DNA of 64,000 nt from Chryseomicrobium aureum (GCF_016909155.1 NZ_JAFBFG010000001.1:310001-374000), one strand, 5' to 3'; numbered from the stretch's first letter, positions 9,073 to 18,828 are shown. Made by a program: numbers and translations. Notes: generated from the sequence alone by a model not told the origin.

Positions 9073-10364
9073 ACAACTTGAACTTTGAGCAAGTGAATGA
9101 GACTCTCTATTATGAAAAACTTGAGAACGGATTGGAAGTGTACGTGTTACCGAAGAATGGATTCTCCAAGTCGTATGTCACGTTTACAACAAAATATGGT
9201 TCAATAGACAATCACTTTATTCCTCCTGGAAAAGAAGAGGTCCGCGTTCCAGACGGAATTGCGCATTTTCTGGAGCATAAAATGTTCGAAAAAGAGGATG
9301 GAGATGTTTTTCAAAAGTTCAGTGAGGCGGGAGCATCTGCAAATGCTTTTACGTCCTTTACTCGAACCGCCTATTTATTCTCTGCAACAGATCATGTCGA
9401 GCAGCACACAAAGACGTTATTAGACTTTGTTCAAATTCCATATTTTACAGAAGCGACTGTCAACAAAGAAAAAGGAATCATTGCACAAGAAATTACAATG
9501 TACGATGATATGCCCGATTGGCGGTTGTATTTTGGTACAATTGAAAACATGTATCACGCACATCCTGTGAAAATCGATATAGCAGGTACAATTGAATCGA
9601 TACAAGAAATCACTGCTGATCACTTGTATCTTTGTCACGAAACGTTCTATCATCCGTCTAATATGGTGTTGTTTGCAGTTGGAGCTGTTGACCCAGAATC
9701 TTTCATTCAGTTGGTGAAAGACAATCAAGCGGAAAAACAGTTTAAAAATAAGCCTGAAGTCGTCCATATCCTCCCTGAAGAGACGGATGATGTAGCCGTC
9801 GCATACCGTGAAATGAAAATGGACGTAGTGCAACCAAAAGTTTTGTTTGGAATTAAAGCACCTTCACAGTCTCTTCAAGGAAATGCGATGCTGCGATACG
9901 AGCTGGCATTGCAAACTGTTTTAGATAGTTTATTTGGCAGATCTTCGGAATTCTTTGAAAAAGCTTATGAAGACGGACTGATTGATGAATCGTATTCAGC
10001 AGATTTCTCAATGGAAAGTAGCTATGGCTTCTCTATGATTGGATCAGATACGGATAAGCCGCAGGAGTTGATTGAGCGTATAAAACAACAACTTACTGTT
10101 CCATTTTCAGAATACACTTCAATCTCGGAGCAACTTGATCGGACAAAGAAACGGAAAATTGGTACATTTATGCGTTCATTGAACTCAATTGAGTTTATTG
10201 CCAATCAATTCACACGGTATAAATTTAATGAGATGGAATTGTTCCAAGTGTTGCCCGTGGTCGAATCGCTTACTGTGAGCGACTTACAACAAGCCTATCA
10301 CCATTTACAAAATCAAGCTGCGCACACGCAGTTTGTCATCTTGCCTTCAAATGACAAAAAGTAA
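9069..10364 (+). CDS. ymfH: M16-family zinc metallopeptidase (YmfH-like)
   Basis: Catalytic partner of the upstream M16 protein. The inverted zinc motif H66-F-L-E69-H70 is present, and the additional acidic ligand is probably in the downstream stretch KEKGIIAQEI near residue 140. The 431-residue length matches two M16 half-domains. Its start overlaps the previous stop by 4 bp, so the pair is translationally coupled. It is followed with a 14-bp overlap by the SDR gene. The same order (ymfF-ymfH-ymfI) occurs in B. subtilis. Confidence 0.92.
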   Translation: MNNLNFEQVNETLYYEKLENGLEVYVLPKNGFSKSYVTFTTKYGSIDNHFIPPGKEEVRVPDGIAHFLEHKMFEKEDGDVFQKFSEAGASANAFTSFTRTAYLFSATDHVEQHTKTLLDFVQIPYFTEATVNKEKGIIAQEITMYDDMPDWRLYFGTIENMYHAHPVKIDIAGTIESIQEITADHLYLCHETFYHPSNMVLFAVGAVDPESFIQLVKDNQAEKQFKNKPEVVHILPEETDDVAVAYREMKMDVVQPKVLFGIKAPSQSLQGNAMLRYELALQTVLDSLFGRSSEFFEKAYEDGLIDESYSADFSMESSYGFSMIGSDTDKPQELIERIKQQLTVPFSEYTSISEQLDRTKKRKIGTFMRSLNSIEFIANQFTRYKFNEMELFQVLPVVESLTVSDLQQAYHHLQNQAAHTQFVILPSNDKK

Positions 10365-11076
10365 ATTTGTCTGTATATTTGGTGCAACAGGATCCATTGG
10401 TCAAGCATGTGTAAAACGCCTTGCGAGTGAGGGATGGAGCGTCTATCTTCATTACCATCAGTCCAGTAAGACGGCGACTTTCTTGCAACAAGAATTGACA
10501 AGTCAGTATCCACATCAACACTTTATACCATTCCAAATGGATTTAAGTTCATTGGAACAGCTTGAATTTCCTTTTCTATTTGAGTTGGATGCTATTGTGT
10601 TTGCACATGGACAAACGGTTTATGAAGAATTTATAGCGACCTCGACTGTAACAACGCAAAATTTACTAACGACCTATCTACTTGCGCCACAAGAAATTCT
10701 TAAGAAGCTCTACCCAAAATTAAAGGGTGGCTCGGTTGTACTGATTGGCTCGATTTTTGGAGAAAAAGGAGCGGCTTGGGAAGTGAGCTACAGTGCTGCT
10801 AAGGCAGCACAAATAGGGCTTATGAAGAGCATAGCAAGAGAGTGGGCAGCGATCCCGATTCGAGTCAATATGATAGCAGCAGGGTATATCAACAGTTCCA
10901 TTCACGAGCATTTAACTGAGGAAGATGAGCAAGTATCCATAGCTCAGATTCCCCTTAAGCGTAAAGGTACTGCTGAAGAGGTAGCATATGGAGTTAGCTT
11001 TTTGGTGTCTGATGCCAGTAGTTTTATTACTGGACAATCCTTTGCTATTGATGGTGGATGGAATCTAATTGGATAA
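10351..11076 (+). CDS. ymfI: short-chain dehydrogenase/reductase (YmfI-like)
   Basis: NAD(P)-dependent oxidoreductase of the classical SDR type. The N-terminal dinucleotide motif GATGSIG follows the first strand; the catalytic Tyr147-x-x-x-Lys151 lies in YSAAK, and the active-site Ser is in VVLIGSIFG. The C-terminal stretch FITGQSFAIDGG is typical of FabG-like enzymes. ATG at 10351 lies inside the end of ymfH; an upstream TTG at 10333 is possible but neither start has a clear Shine-Dalgarno. The substrate cannot be told from sequence. Confidence 0.88.
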   Translation: MTKSKFVCIFGATGSIGQACVKRLASEGWSVYLHYHQSSKTATFLQQELTSQYPHQHFIPFQMDLSSLEQLEFPFLFELDAIVFAHGQTVYEEFIATSTVTTQNLLTTYLLAPQEILKKLYPKLKGGSVVLIGSIFGEKGAAWEVSYSAAKAAQIGLMKSIAREWAAIPIRVNMIAAGYINSSIHEHLTEEDEQVSIAQIPLKRKGTAEEVAYGVSFLVSDASSFITGQSFAIDGGWNLIG

Positions 11077-11102
11077 CTGAGAGTAGAAATGGAGAGATGA
11101 CA

Positions 11103-11903
11103 ATGTCAACAGAGTGGTTTTTTGAATATGAAATCCAAATCAACAGACCGGGGCTTCTTGGAGACATTGCGTCGCTTCTAGGAATGCTTCGAATTACAAT
11201 TGTGACAATTAACGGTGTGGATCAGGGGCGCCGCGGCATGCTATTGAATGCGCAGTCTAAAGCAAGCATCGACCGTTTTGAACACATTATCTCCACTATG
11301 GAAACAATCCAACTCACAAAATACCGTGAGCCAAAACTACGAGACCGTTTGGCTGTGCGCCACGGTCGCTACATACAGCGTGATTTAGATGATCGAAAGA
11401 CGTTCCGTTTTGTTCGGGATGATCTTGGTTTACTAGTTGACTTCATGGCAGAGATATTTAAACAGGATGGGCATAAGCTGATTGGTATTCGCGGGATGCC
11501 GCGGGTAGGGAAGACAGAGTCTGTAGTGGCTGCTAGTGTGTGTGCCAATAAAAAATGGATTTTCTTATCTTCGACGATGATTAAACAAACAGTCCGAAAT
11601 CAACTGATGGGAGACGAGTTCAGCAATCAAAATATCTTTATCTTAGATGGAATTGTCACCCGCAAATCATCGGATGAACGCCACCATCAGCTTGTAAAAG
11701 AAATGATGCGGATGCAGACGATTAAAGTCGTAGAACATCCAGATATGTTTGTTCAACACTCGGAGTATTCCATTGATGATTTTGACTATATTATTGAGTT
11801 ACGCCATACACCGGATGAAGAAATTTCATATGAAATCCTAGAAAAAAATCGTGGAAACAATGATTTTGGAGGATTTGGTGGATTCGGCGGATTTGAATTT
11901 TAA
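11103..11903 (+). CDS. ymfK: DUF3388 protein with ACT-like N-terminus and P-loop-like motif (YmfK-like)
   Basis: 266-residue conserved protein of unknown function in the ymfI-rodZ interval. The first ~80 residues look like an ACT/regulatory domain (PGLLGDIASLLGMLRITI). A P-loop-like GMPRVGKTE follows near residue 140, then LSSTMIKQTVRNQLMG. The C-terminus ends in a repeated Phe-Gly-Gly tail (FGGFGGFGGFEF). ATG at 11103 follows a GGAGAG Shine-Dalgarno; an in-frame ATG 45 bp upstream overlaps ymfI and is less likely. The nucleotide-binding role is inference. Confidence 0.85.
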   Translation: MSTEWFFEYEIQINRPGLLGDIASLLGMLRITIVTINGVDQGRRGMLLNAQSKASIDRFEHIISTMETIQLTKYREPKLRDRLAVRHGRYIQRDLDDRKTFRFVRDDLGLLVDFMAEIFKQDGHKLIGIRGMPRVGKTESVVAASVCANKKWIFLSSTMIKQTVRNQLMGDEFSNQNIFILDGIVTRKSSDERHHQLVKEMMRMQTIKVVEHPDMFVQHSEYSIDDFDYIIELRHTPDEEISYEILEKNRGNNDFGGFGGFGGFEF

Positions 11904-11921
11904 AAAAGGCAGGTGAATGAT

Positions 11922-12773
11922 GTGTCAGAATTAGGTGCTCGTCTTCGTCAGGCGAGAAAAGAGAGAGATCTCTCAATAGAAGATATTCAAGCATTAACTA
12001 AAATACAAAAGCGCTATTTGCATGGAATTGAAGAAGGTAACTATGATTCGATGCCGGGCCCTTTTTATGTGCGCGCGTTCGTTCGCCAATATGCAGAAGC
12101 GGTCGGATTAAACGGGGATGAAATCCTTGATACGTATAAAAGTGAAATACCTGTAGCGACTAAAGCTACACCAGCACCAACTCAGGCTTCAACAAGTCGT
12201 CGTACATATCGTGGGGGTGGTAACCGGTTGATGGAAATCTTCCCAATGATAGTGGTCGCATTATTCGTAGTAGCTATTTTAGCGATTGCCTATCTACTTT
12301 CTCAACGAGCGCCAGTAGATGCACCAGTGGATGAAGTGGGTGAATCCGAAATCATTATCGAAACGCAGCAACCAGAAACAACGCCATCTGATGAAGAGGA
12401 AGAAGAGACTGAAGAGTCACAGCAAGAACAAGAACCGGAGGAGCAAACCTCACAAGTCACAATCACTGAGACAAGCACACAAGGTGAGAACTCTTATTTC
12501 GACCTATCCGGAGATGAAGAGATAGCAGTTAGAATTCAATTAACAGGAGATTCGTGGTTATCGATTCAAAATGAAGCTGGACAAGAATTGTTAGAATCAG
12601 CTCGTGTTTATACCGCCGCAGATGAGTCAGTCACATTTGATCTTCCAGCACAGGGAACTTACAGAGTTCGATTAGGGTTTAGTGATCGAGCAAATGTCTT
12701 TATTAATGATCAGCAGGTTGAATATCCAACTAGCAGTAATCCAAGAAACTTGTTCTTTACATGGACGAACTAG
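11922..12773 (+). CDS. rodZ: RodZ-family cell-shape protein (YmfM-like)
   Basis: Bitopic membrane protein linking MreB filaments to the envelope. A Cro/CI-type helix-turn-helix domain (RodZ type) occupies residues ~5-70, with ALTKIQKRYLHGIEEG inside it. One transmembrane helix lies near residues 105-125, then a long Glu/Gln/Thr-rich acidic linker, and a C-terminal DUF4115 beta domain (about 195-280) containing SWLSIQNEAGQELLES. GTG at 11922 is 8 bp after GGCAGG; GTG at 11913 overlaps that site. It is followed by pgsA, as in B. subtilis. Confidence 0.9.
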   Translation: MSELGARLRQARKERDLSIEDIQALTKIQKRYLHGIEEGNYDSMPGPFYVRAFVRQYAEAVGLNGDEILDTYKSEIPVATKATPAPTQASTSRRTYRGGGNRLMEIFPMIVVALFVVAILAIAYLLSQRAPVDAPVDEVGESEIIIETQQPETTPSDEEEEETEESQQEQEPEEQTSQVTITETSTQGENSYFDLSGDEEIAVRIQLTGDSWLSIQNEAGQELLESARVYTAADESVTFDLPAQGTYRVRLGFSDRANVFINDQQVEYPTSSNPRNLFFTWTN

Positions 12774-12778
12774 TAAAC

Positions 12779-12808
12779 GCCTTGTCCGATAAGGGCAAGG
12801 CCTGTTTT
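12779..12808 (+). terminator. hairpin between rodZ and pgsA
   Basis: Stem GCCTTGTCC / GGGCAAGGC with a GATAA loop, then a TGTTTTCTT tract. It may only partly terminate because pgsA begins 23 bp further on. Confidence 0.65.
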
Positions 12809-12830
12809 CTTAAAGAAAGGAGTAAGCCAA

Positions 12831-13409
12831 TTGAACTTACCAAATAAAATATCAGTGTTTCGCATTTTTTTAATTCCTATTTTTATGGTGTTTATGTTAG
12901 TGGACTTTGGATTTGGAGAGGTCAGTCTTTTAGGTGCAACCATTCCAGTGGGCCATCTAATTGGCGCGTTAATCTTTATTTTTGCATCGATTACGGACTT
13001 TATCGATGGATATATTGCGCGAAAACATAATCTAGTAACAAACATGGGGAAATTTTTAGATCCATTAGCGGATAAGTTGCTTGTGTCTGCAGCACTTATT
13101 CTTCTCGTTTCATTAGAATTGGCGCCAGCTTGGGTAGTGATTGTCATAATCAGTCGTGAGTTTGCGGTAACAGGTCTTCGCTTGATCTTAGCAGGAGGCG
13201 GAGAAGTCGTTGCTGCAAATCAGCTAGGTAAAATTAAGATGTGGACTCAGACTGTTGCAATTTCAGCGCTATTACTGGGGAACATTGGTTTTGAAATGAT
13301 TGGCTTCCCATTCGCAACAATCATGTTATATGTTTGTTTAGTATTTACAGTATGGTCAGGATGGGATTATTTCTATCTGAATCGTCGTGTTTTACTTGAT
13401 TCAAAGTAA
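12831..13409 (+). CDS. pgsA: CDP-diacylglycerol-glycerol-3-phosphate 3-phosphatidyltransferase
   Basis: Membrane enzyme making phosphatidylglycerophosphate from CDP-diacylglycerol and glycerol-3-phosphate, the committed step to phosphatidylglycerol. The CDP-alcohol phosphotransferase signature DG-x2-AR-x8-G-x3-D-x3-D is complete (from D59 in FIDGYIARKH to FLDPLADK). The 192-residue length and the several hydrophobic helices are normal. The TTG start at 12831 is supported by AAAGGAG at 12816-12822, 8 bp upstream. The neighbours rodZ and cinA match B. subtilis order. Confidence 0.95.
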   Translation: MNLPNKISVFRIFLIPIFMVFMLVDFGFGEVSLLGATIPVGHLIGALIFIFASITDFIDGYIARKHNLVTNMGKFLDPLADKLLVSAALILLVSLELAPAWVVIVIISREFAVTGLRLILAGGGEVVAANQLGKIKMWTQTVAISALLLGNIGFEMIGFPFATIMLYVCLVFTVWSGWDYFYLNRRVLLDSK

Positions 13410-13421
13410 GGAGGGTATTGT

Positions 13422-14675
13422 ATGCGCGCAGAAATTATTGCAGTAGGCTCAGAATTACTATTAGGTCAGATTGTGAATACGAATGCCCGCTTTATTTCTA
13501 CGCAACTTGCTGAGATGGGAATCACTATTCATTTCCACACAGTAGTAGGTGACAATAAGGGGCGTCTTGTAGAGGCGATTCGAATTGCTGAGGGTCGCGC
13601 TGACCTGATTATTTTTTCAGGTGGACTAGGACCTACAAAAGATGATTTGACAAAGCAGACAATTGCAGACCATTTACATGCAAAACTTGTAATTGATCAG
13701 CAAGCGTTATCATTTATTGAAGACTTTTTTGCAAAGCGAGGACGGCCTATGACGGATAATAATCGTCAGCAGGCACTGGTCCTTGAAGGGGCGCAAGTGT
13801 TGAAGAACGATAATGGGATGGCACCAGGGATGTTTTATCGAACTTCTACGCATACCTATATTTTACTTCCAGGACCCCCGAAAGAGTTAGAACCAATGTT
13901 TCAGTTTGAAGCAAAGTCACTCTTAGCAGAACAAGTATTGGATAATCAACTCATTTTCTCCCATGTCATTCGTTTTTATGGAATAGGAGAGGCAGAATTA
14001 GAGACGGAGTTGTTGGATTTAATTGAAAATCAAACAAATCCAACGATTGCTCCACTTGCTACGGATAGTGAAGTGACGATTCGATTGACAGCTACTGGTG
14101 CAACTGAAGATGAGGCTTGGAGTGCAATTAAAGACGTACAAGCGGAAATTTTGAACCGCGTAGGAAAGTATGTGTACGGGTACAACAATGACTCATTGGC
14201 TCAAAAGCTAAAGCAAACATTGATTGCACATCATCTCACGATTTCTGCTGCTGAGAGCATGACAGCAGGTTTGTTCCAAGCTGAACTCGCATCGATACCT
14301 GGAATGGCTGAAGCACTGGTTGGTGGTGTCGTTGTCTACAACGAAGAAACTAAAATCAAGCATCTAGGCATAAATAAAGAGACAATCGATACATTTACAG
14401 TTGTGAGTCGAGAAGTAGCTGCTGAGATGGCCAAAAAGGTTCGTGAAAAGTTTGCAACCGATATCGGCGTTAGTATAACTGGTGCTGCAGGACCAGAAGG
14501 CCATGGTGGACAACCAGCAGGGACGGTTTGGATTGGCATTACTTATAAAGAAGAAGTGCACACATACGAACTTCATTTAGCGGGAATGCGTAATACGAAT
14601 CGAATCCGTGCAGTGAAATTTGCGATCCACTATATTCTGCGTATAATTATGAACGAGAACAGGTCAAATATTTAG
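13422..14675 (+). CDS. cinA: CinA-family protein (competence/damage-inducible; NMN deamidase-type C-terminus)
   Basis: 417-residue two-domain protein. The N-terminal MoCF-like domain (1-~170) has SGGLGPTKDDLT. The C-terminal CinA domain (~255-410) has AAESMTAGLFQAELASIPG and ITGAAGPEG, the part that carries nicotinamide-nucleotide amidase activity in characterised homologues. The start has a strong AAGGAGGG Shine-Dalgarno 8 bp upstream. It lies directly before recA, the usual Bacillales arrangement, but a terminator and a separate recA promoter lie between them. Confidence 0.93.
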   Translation: MRAEIIAVGSELLLGQIVNTNARFISTQLAEMGITIHFHTVVGDNKGRLVEAIRIAEGRADLIIFSGGLGPTKDDLTKQTIADHLHAKLVIDQQALSFIEDFFAKRGRPMTDNNRQQALVLEGAQVLKNDNGMAPGMFYRTSTHTYILLPGPPKELEPMFQFEAKSLLAEQVLDNQLIFSHVIRFYGIGEAELETELLDLIENQTNPTIAPLATDSEVTIRLTATGATEDEAWSAIKDVQAEILNRVGKYVYGYNNDSLAQKLKQTLIAHHLTISAAESMTAGLFQAELASIPGMAEALVGGVVVYNEETKIKHLGINKETIDTFTVVSREVAAEMAKKVREKFATDIGVSITGAAGPEGHGGQPAGTVWIGITYKEEVHTYELHLAGMRNTNRIRAVKFAIHYILRIIMNENRSNI

Positions 14676-14678
14676 TTA

Positions 14679-14706
14679 AAAAACCGTAGCTGAGGCTGCG
14701 GTTTTT
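14679..14706 (+). terminator. terminator between cinA and recA
   Basis: Stem AAAACCGTAGC / GCTGCGGTTTT, loop TGAG, T-run. Confidence 0.85.
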
Positions 14707-14753
14707 GATTTACAAAACTTAGATTTGCCAAAATGAAGTTGTGTAAAGAAATA

Positions 14754-14767
14754 CGAATAAACGTTCG
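14754..14767 (+). promoter_or_regulatory. LexA (SOS) box upstream of recA
   Basis: CGAATAAACGTTCG matches the Gram-positive LexA consensus CGAAC-N4-GTTCG at 13 of 14 defined positions. It lies 8 bp upstream of the recA -35 hexamer. Confidence 0.88.
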
Positions 14768-14775
14768 CTTTTTCC

Positions 14776-14804
14776 TTGTATTTTTCTCAATAAAGGAGTA
14801 TAGT
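14776..14804 (+). promoter_or_regulatory. SigA promoter of recA
   Basis: TTGTAT (14776-14781), 17-bp spacer, TATAGT (14799-14804). Confidence 0.8.
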
Positions 14805-14845
14805 AAGTATAGAAACAACATTTGATTTCTTAGGAGGAATTTCAT

Positions 14846-15904
14846 TTGGCAGATCGTAAAGCAGCCCTTGATATGGCTTTAAAACAAATAGAAAAACAGT
14901 TCGGTAAAGGTTCTGTTATGAAACTTGGAGAAAAGACGGATCGCGAAATCCAGACATCTTCTAGTGGCTCATTAGCCCTTGATGCGGCTCTTGGTGTAGG
15001 TGGATATCCACGTGGGCGTATCGTAGAAATTTACGGCCCTGAAAGCTCAGGTAAAACAACAGTAGCTCTCCATGCTATCGCAGAAGCACAAGCGTCAGGT
15101 GGTACAGCAGCATTTATCGATGCTGAGCACGCACTTGACCCAGTGTATGCACAAAAATTAGGTGTAAATATTGATGAGTTGCTTCTATCTCAACCGGATA
15201 CAGGAGAACAAGCGCTCGAAATTGCGGAAGCACTTGTACGCAGTGGAGCAGTAGATATTTTAGTAATTGACTCCGTAGCCGCATTAGTTCCAAAAGCTGA
15301 GATTGAAGGTGAAATGGGAGATTCTCACGTAGGTCTTCAAGCGCGTCTTATGTCTCAAGCTCTTCGTAAACTTTCAGGTGCTATCAATAAATCAAATACC
15401 ATTGCAATCTTTATTAACCAGATTCGTGAAAAAGTTGGTGTTATGTTTGGAAACCCTGAGGTTACTCCAGGTGGACGTGCGCTTAAATTCTATAGCACAA
15501 TCCGTCTAGAGGTCCGTCGTGCTGAAGCAATCAAGCAAGGGACAGACATTATGGGGAACAAAACGAAAATTAAAGTAGTGAAAAACAAAGTAGCACCACC
15601 ATTCCGTACAGCAGAAGTTGATATTATGTATGGGGAAGGGATTTCACAAGAAGGTGAAATCATCGATATGGGGTCCGATCTTGATATCGTTCAAAAAAGT
15701 GGTTCTTGGTATGCATACAACGATGACCGCTTAGGACAAGGTCGCGAAAATGCAAAACAATTCTTGAAAGAAAATGAGTCGATCAAGCATACGATTGCAT
15801 CTCAAATTCGTGCTTCTCTTGGCATGGCTGCAAGTTCATACACGATTGCTGCACATGAAGAAGAGGAAGATGAAGAATTTGAATTAGTTTTAGATAAAGA
15901 ATAA
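14846..15904 (+). CDS. recA: RecA recombinase
   Basis: ATP-dependent DNA strand-exchange protein and co-protease for LexA cleavage. Walker [10 protein letters not shown] lies at residues 64-72; [18 protein letters not shown] marks the L2 region. The length (352) is standard, and the tail is acidic ([11 protein letters not shown]). The TTG start at 14846 follows AGGAGG at good spacing. It has its own promoter with a LexA box and a terminator downstream, so it is a monocistronic SOS gene. lexA and yneA lie 26 kb away in the same window. Confidence 0.98.
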   Translation: MADRKAALDMALKQIEKQFGKGSVMKLGEKTDREIQTSSSGSLALDAALGVGGYPRGRIVEIYGPESSGKTTVALHAIAEAQASGGTAAFIDAEHALDPVYAQKLGVNIDELLLSQPDTGEQALEIAEALVRSGAVDILVIDSVAALVPKAEIEGEMGDSHVGLQARLMSQALRKLSGAINKSNTIAIFINQIREKVGVMFGNPEVTPGGRALKFYSTIRLEVRRAEAIKQGTDIMGNKTKIKVVKNKVAPPFRTAEVDIMYGEGISQEGEIIDMGSDLDIVQKSGSWYAYNDDRLGQGRENAKQFLKENESIKHTIASQIRASLGMAASSYTIAAHEEEEDEEFELVLDKE

Positions 15905-15909
15905 TACGC

Positions 15910-15938
15910 AAGCGCTCGTCTTTTGACGAGCGCTTTTT
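15910..15938 (+). terminator. recA terminator
   Basis: Stem AAGCGCTCGTC / GACGAGCGCTT, loop TTTT, then a T-run. Confidence 0.9.
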
Positions 15939-15947
15939 TCCATCAAC

Positions 15948-15976
15948 TTGACAGTGATTTTTTATATCGATACAAT
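15948..15976 (+). promoter_or_regulatory. strong SigA promoter of rny
   Basis: Perfect TTGACA at 15948-15953, 17-bp spacer and TACAAT at 15971-15976, about 95 bp upstream of the RNase Y start. Confidence 0.85.
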
Positions 15977-16071
15977 GAATTTGTATTTTCTATTATTTTC
16001 ATGCTAAAACGAAACCAGGCAGACAGAAGTCAGCCGACTGAAAACAACAAATAGCAAGAGGGGGTGTCTGC

Positions 16072-17628
16072 ATGATTGAAATCATCATTCCCGCTTTGCT
16101 TGGTCTATTTGTCGGTGCCGTTGTTGGGTATTGGTATCTTAAAAAACTTAATGATTCCAAAGTCACTGGAGCGAAACAGTCCTCTGAACTGATTCTAGAA
16201 GAAGCAAAGCGTGAAGCGGAAGCACTTAAAAAAGAAGCACTTCTAGAAGCAAAAGACGAAGTACACACATTGCGCACAGAAGCAGAAGCCGACATTCGTG
16301 AACGACGTTCTGAACTGCAAAAGCAAGAAAATCGTCTTGTGCAGCGTGAAGAAAACCTTGATCGTAAGGATGAAACACTTGACAAGCGTGAAGCGGGACT
16401 TGAACGAAAAGAAGAAGCGTTGGCGGAAAGACAACAGCATATTGAACAAAAAGAGAGTAAAGTGGAAGAGCTTGTTCAAGAACAACAACTTCAACTCGAA
16501 CGTATTTCTGCACTTACTCGAGAAGAAGCACGCAGCCTCATCTTACGTGAAGTGGAAAACGAATTGTCGACAGATATTGCAGTCATGACAAAAGAATTTG
16601 AAACACGCGCGAAAGAAGAAGCCGATAAGCGCTCTCGTGAAATCTTATCACTGGCCTTGCAGCGTTTTGCAGCAGACCACGTGGCAGAAACGACAGTATC
16701 TGTTGTGAATTTGCCTAACGATGAGATGAAAGGACGTATTATTGGTCGTGAAGGTCGAAACATTCGTACAATTGAAACATTAACTGGTATCGATTTAATT
16801 ATTGATGACACGCCAGAAGCGGTCATTTTATCAGGATTCGACCCGATTCGCCGCGAAACAGCACGACTCGCTCTTGAAAAACTGGTACAAGATGGACGCA
16901 TTCACCCAGCGCGTATCGAAGAAATGGTCGACAAATCGCGTCGTGAAGTAGATGAGTACATTCGTGAAGTTGGAGAACAAACATCATTTGATGTGGGAAT
17001 CCATAACCTTCACCCAGACTTAATCAAAATCTTAGGCCGACTACGTTACCGTACAAGTTACGGGCAAAACGTATTAAAGCACTCTACAGAGGTTGCTTTC
17101 TTAGCTGGATTACTTGCTGCAGAACTTGGCGAGGACGTCACTCTTGCACGCAGAGCTGGACTTTTACATGACATCGGAAAAGCAATTGACCATGAAGTAG
17201 AAGGTAGTCACGTTGAAATTGGCGTGGAACTAGCAAAGAAATATAAAGAACATCCAGTCGTCATTAATAGTATTGCTTCTCACCATGGCGACACAGAAGC
17301 AACATCCGTGATAGCGGTATTAGTGGCAGCAGCTGATGCTTTATCTGCTGCACGTCCAGGTGCTCGTAGTGAAACACTCGAAAACTATATTAAACGCCTA
17401 CAAAAGCTCGAAGAAATTTCAGAGTCTTATGATGGTGTTGAAAAATCGTTTGCTGTCCAAGCGGGTCGAGAGATTCGTATTATAGTGAAACCGGACATTA
17501 TTGATGACATTTCTGCGCATCGTCTTGCACGCGATATACGCAAACGTATTGAAGAAGAATTGAACTACCCGGGCCATATCAAGGTCACTGTTATTCGAGA
17601 GACACGATCTGTTGAATATGCAAAATAA
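16072..17628 (+). CDS. rny: ribonuclease Y
   Basis: Membrane-anchored endoribonuclease that initiates mRNA decay. One N-terminal transmembrane helix (residues ~2-21) is followed by a long Glu/Lys/Arg-rich coiled coil (~25-200), a KH RNA-binding domain containing [13 protein letters not shown], and an HD domain with catalytic His366-Asp367 in [12 protein letters not shown] plus SHHGDTE. The 518-residue length is standard. The Shine-Dalgarno is GAGGGGG. The RicA protein encoded at 23500 is a known partner that modulates RNase Y in B. subtilis, so both are present in this window. Confidence 0.97.
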   Translation: MIEIIIPALLGLFVGAVVGYWYLKKLNDSKVTGAKQSSELILEEAKREAEALKKEALLEAKDEVHTLRTEAEADIRERRSELQKQENRLVQREENLDRKDETLDKREAGLERKEEALAERQQHIEQKESKVEELVQEQQLQLERISALTREEARSLILREVENELSTDIAVMTKEFETRAKEEADKRSREILSLALQRFAADHVAETTVSVVNLPNDEMKGRIIGREGRNIRTIETLTGIDLIIDDTPEAVILSGFDPIRRETARLALEKLVQDGRIHPARIEEMVDKSRREVDEYIREVGEQTSFDVGIHNLHPDLIKILGRLRYRTSYGQNVLKHSTEVAFLAGLLAAELGEDVTLARRAGLLHDIGKAIDHEVEGSHVEIGVELAKKYKEHPVVINSIASHHGDTEATSVIAVLVAAADALSAARPGARSETLENYIKRLQKLEEISESYDGVEKSFAVQAGREIRIIVKPDIIDDISAHRLARDIRKRIEEELNYPGHIKVTVIRETRSVEYAK

Positions 17629-17629
17629 C

Positions 17630-17664
17630 AACCATACGCAGGAATTCCTGCGTATGGTTTTACT
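17630..17664 (+). terminator. rny terminator, perfect 30-bp palindrome
   Basis: The bases from 17630 to 17659 form a self-complementary palindrome centred on GGAATTCC, followed by a short T tract. Confidence 0.8.
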
Positions 17665-17688
17665 TATGTTAGAGAGTAGGAAATTGTA

Positions 17689-18483
17689 ATGAAAATTTTA
17701 TTTATTGGGGATATTGTAGGATCAATCGGTCGGGATGCACTGGAGTCATATTTACCTCGGTTGAAACGCAAATATCAACCGGATGCTATTATTGTAAACG
17801 GAGAAAATGCAGCAGCCGGTCGTGGAATTACGAAAAAGATTTATGATGAACTACTGTTTATGGGTGTTGATGTAATCACAATGGGTAACCATACATGGGA
17901 TCAAAAAGAAATCTTTGATTTCATCGATGATGCAGATTATTTGATTCGTCCTGCGAACTTCTCACAAGAAGCACCGGGCAAAGGGATGGTCACAATCGAG
18001 AAGAATGGTAAACAATTAACGGTTATGAATCTTCACGGCCGTGTATTCTTACCAGCTCATGATTGTCCGTTCAAAATGGCAGATGAACTTGTAGAAGAAG
18101 CCAAACAAAAAAGTCCGTATATCTTTGTCGACTTCCACGCAGAAGCAACAAGTGAGAAAATTGCATTTGGTTGGCATCTCGATGGACGCGCTTCCGTAGT
18201 TGTAGGTACACACACTCATGTTCAAACAGCAGACAATCGAATTCTTCCTGAAGGTACTGCGTATATTACAGATGTAGGAATGACTGGCCCTTATGATGGC
18301 GTATTGGGGATGGGTAAAGAAAATGTGCTTTATAAGTTTAAAACTAACTTGCCTGCACGCTTTGAAGTTCCCAAAACAGGTAGAGCAGTTGTCAGTGGCT
18401 ATTTTGTAGAACTGAACGAGCAAGGAAAAGCAGTGCATCAAGAGCGAATTTACATTAACGAAGACCAGCCTTTTTCAAATTAG
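17689..18483 (+). CDS. ymdB: YmdB-family metallophosphoesterase
   Basis: 264-residue cytoplasmic dinuclear-metal phosphoesterase; B. subtilis YmdB hydrolyses 2',3'-cyclic nucleotides and affects biofilm/motility choice. Metal-site motifs are in order: GDIVGSIGRD (start), NGENAAAGRG (~37), GNHTWDQKEI (~65), DFHAEATSEK (~148) and VGTHTHVQTAD (~172). ATG at 17689 follows a GAGAGTAGG Shine-Dalgarno. It is placed between rny and spoVS as in B. subtilis. Confidence 0.94.
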   Translation: MKILFIGDIVGSIGRDALESYLPRLKRKYQPDAIIVNGENAAAGRGITKKIYDELLFMGVDVITMGNHTWDQKEIFDFIDDADYLIRPANFSQEAPGKGMVTIEKNGKQLTVMNLHGRVFLPAHDCPFKMADELVEEAKQKSPYIFVDFHAEATSEKIAFGWHLDGRASVVVGTHTHVQTADNRILPEGTAYITDVGMTGPYDGVLGMGKENVLYKFKTNLPARFEVPKTGRAVVSGYFVELNEQGKAVHQERIYINEDQPFSN

Positions 18484-18556
18484 TCTATCTCCCTAATTCT
18501 TCGCATATTCTCTAGTAGGGATACTGTCCTAAGCCTTCAATGGAAAGGAAAGAGAA

Positions 18557-18823
18557 ATGGACTCACTAAAAGTATCATCCCGGTCAAATCCAAATCTTGT
18601 AGCAGGTGCGCTGGTCGCAGTTATTCGAGAAAAAGGCTATGCCGAAATGCAGGCGGTTGGAACAGGAGCTTTAAATCAAGCTGTGAAAGCTATTGCGATT
18701 GCCAGAGGGTTTGTAGCACCAAGTGGACAGGATTTATATTGTAGCCCAGCATTTGCGGACATTGAGATTGGTAGACAAGAGCGCACAGCATTGAAGCTGT
18801 TTGTGGAAAAAAAGAAAAAGTAG
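18557..18823 (+). CDS. spoVS: SpoVS-family protein (Alba-like)
   Basis: 88-residue small protein, full length for SpoVS. It contains the conserved VSSRSNPNLVAGALVAVIR and TGALNQAVKAIAIARG; the family has an Alba-like fold associated with nucleic-acid binding. AAGGAAAGAG precedes the ATG. In B. subtilis it is a SigH-dependent sporulation gene; no clear SigH promoter was seen here. The gene is intact although cotE, spoIIA and dacB in this window are decayed, which argues for a non-sporulation function. Confidence 0.95.
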   Translation: MDSLKVSSRSNPNLVAGALVAVIREKGYAEMQAVGTGALNQAVKAIAIARGFVAPSGQDLYCSPAFADIEIGRQERTALKLFVEKKKK

Positions 18824-18828
18824 GATGC

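Noticed and set aside
16226-16513. Long antisense frames opposite rny, mutL, tkt and others
   Set aside because: They lie wholly inside strongly conserved genes, lack ribosome sites, and have biased composition expected from the complementary strand.
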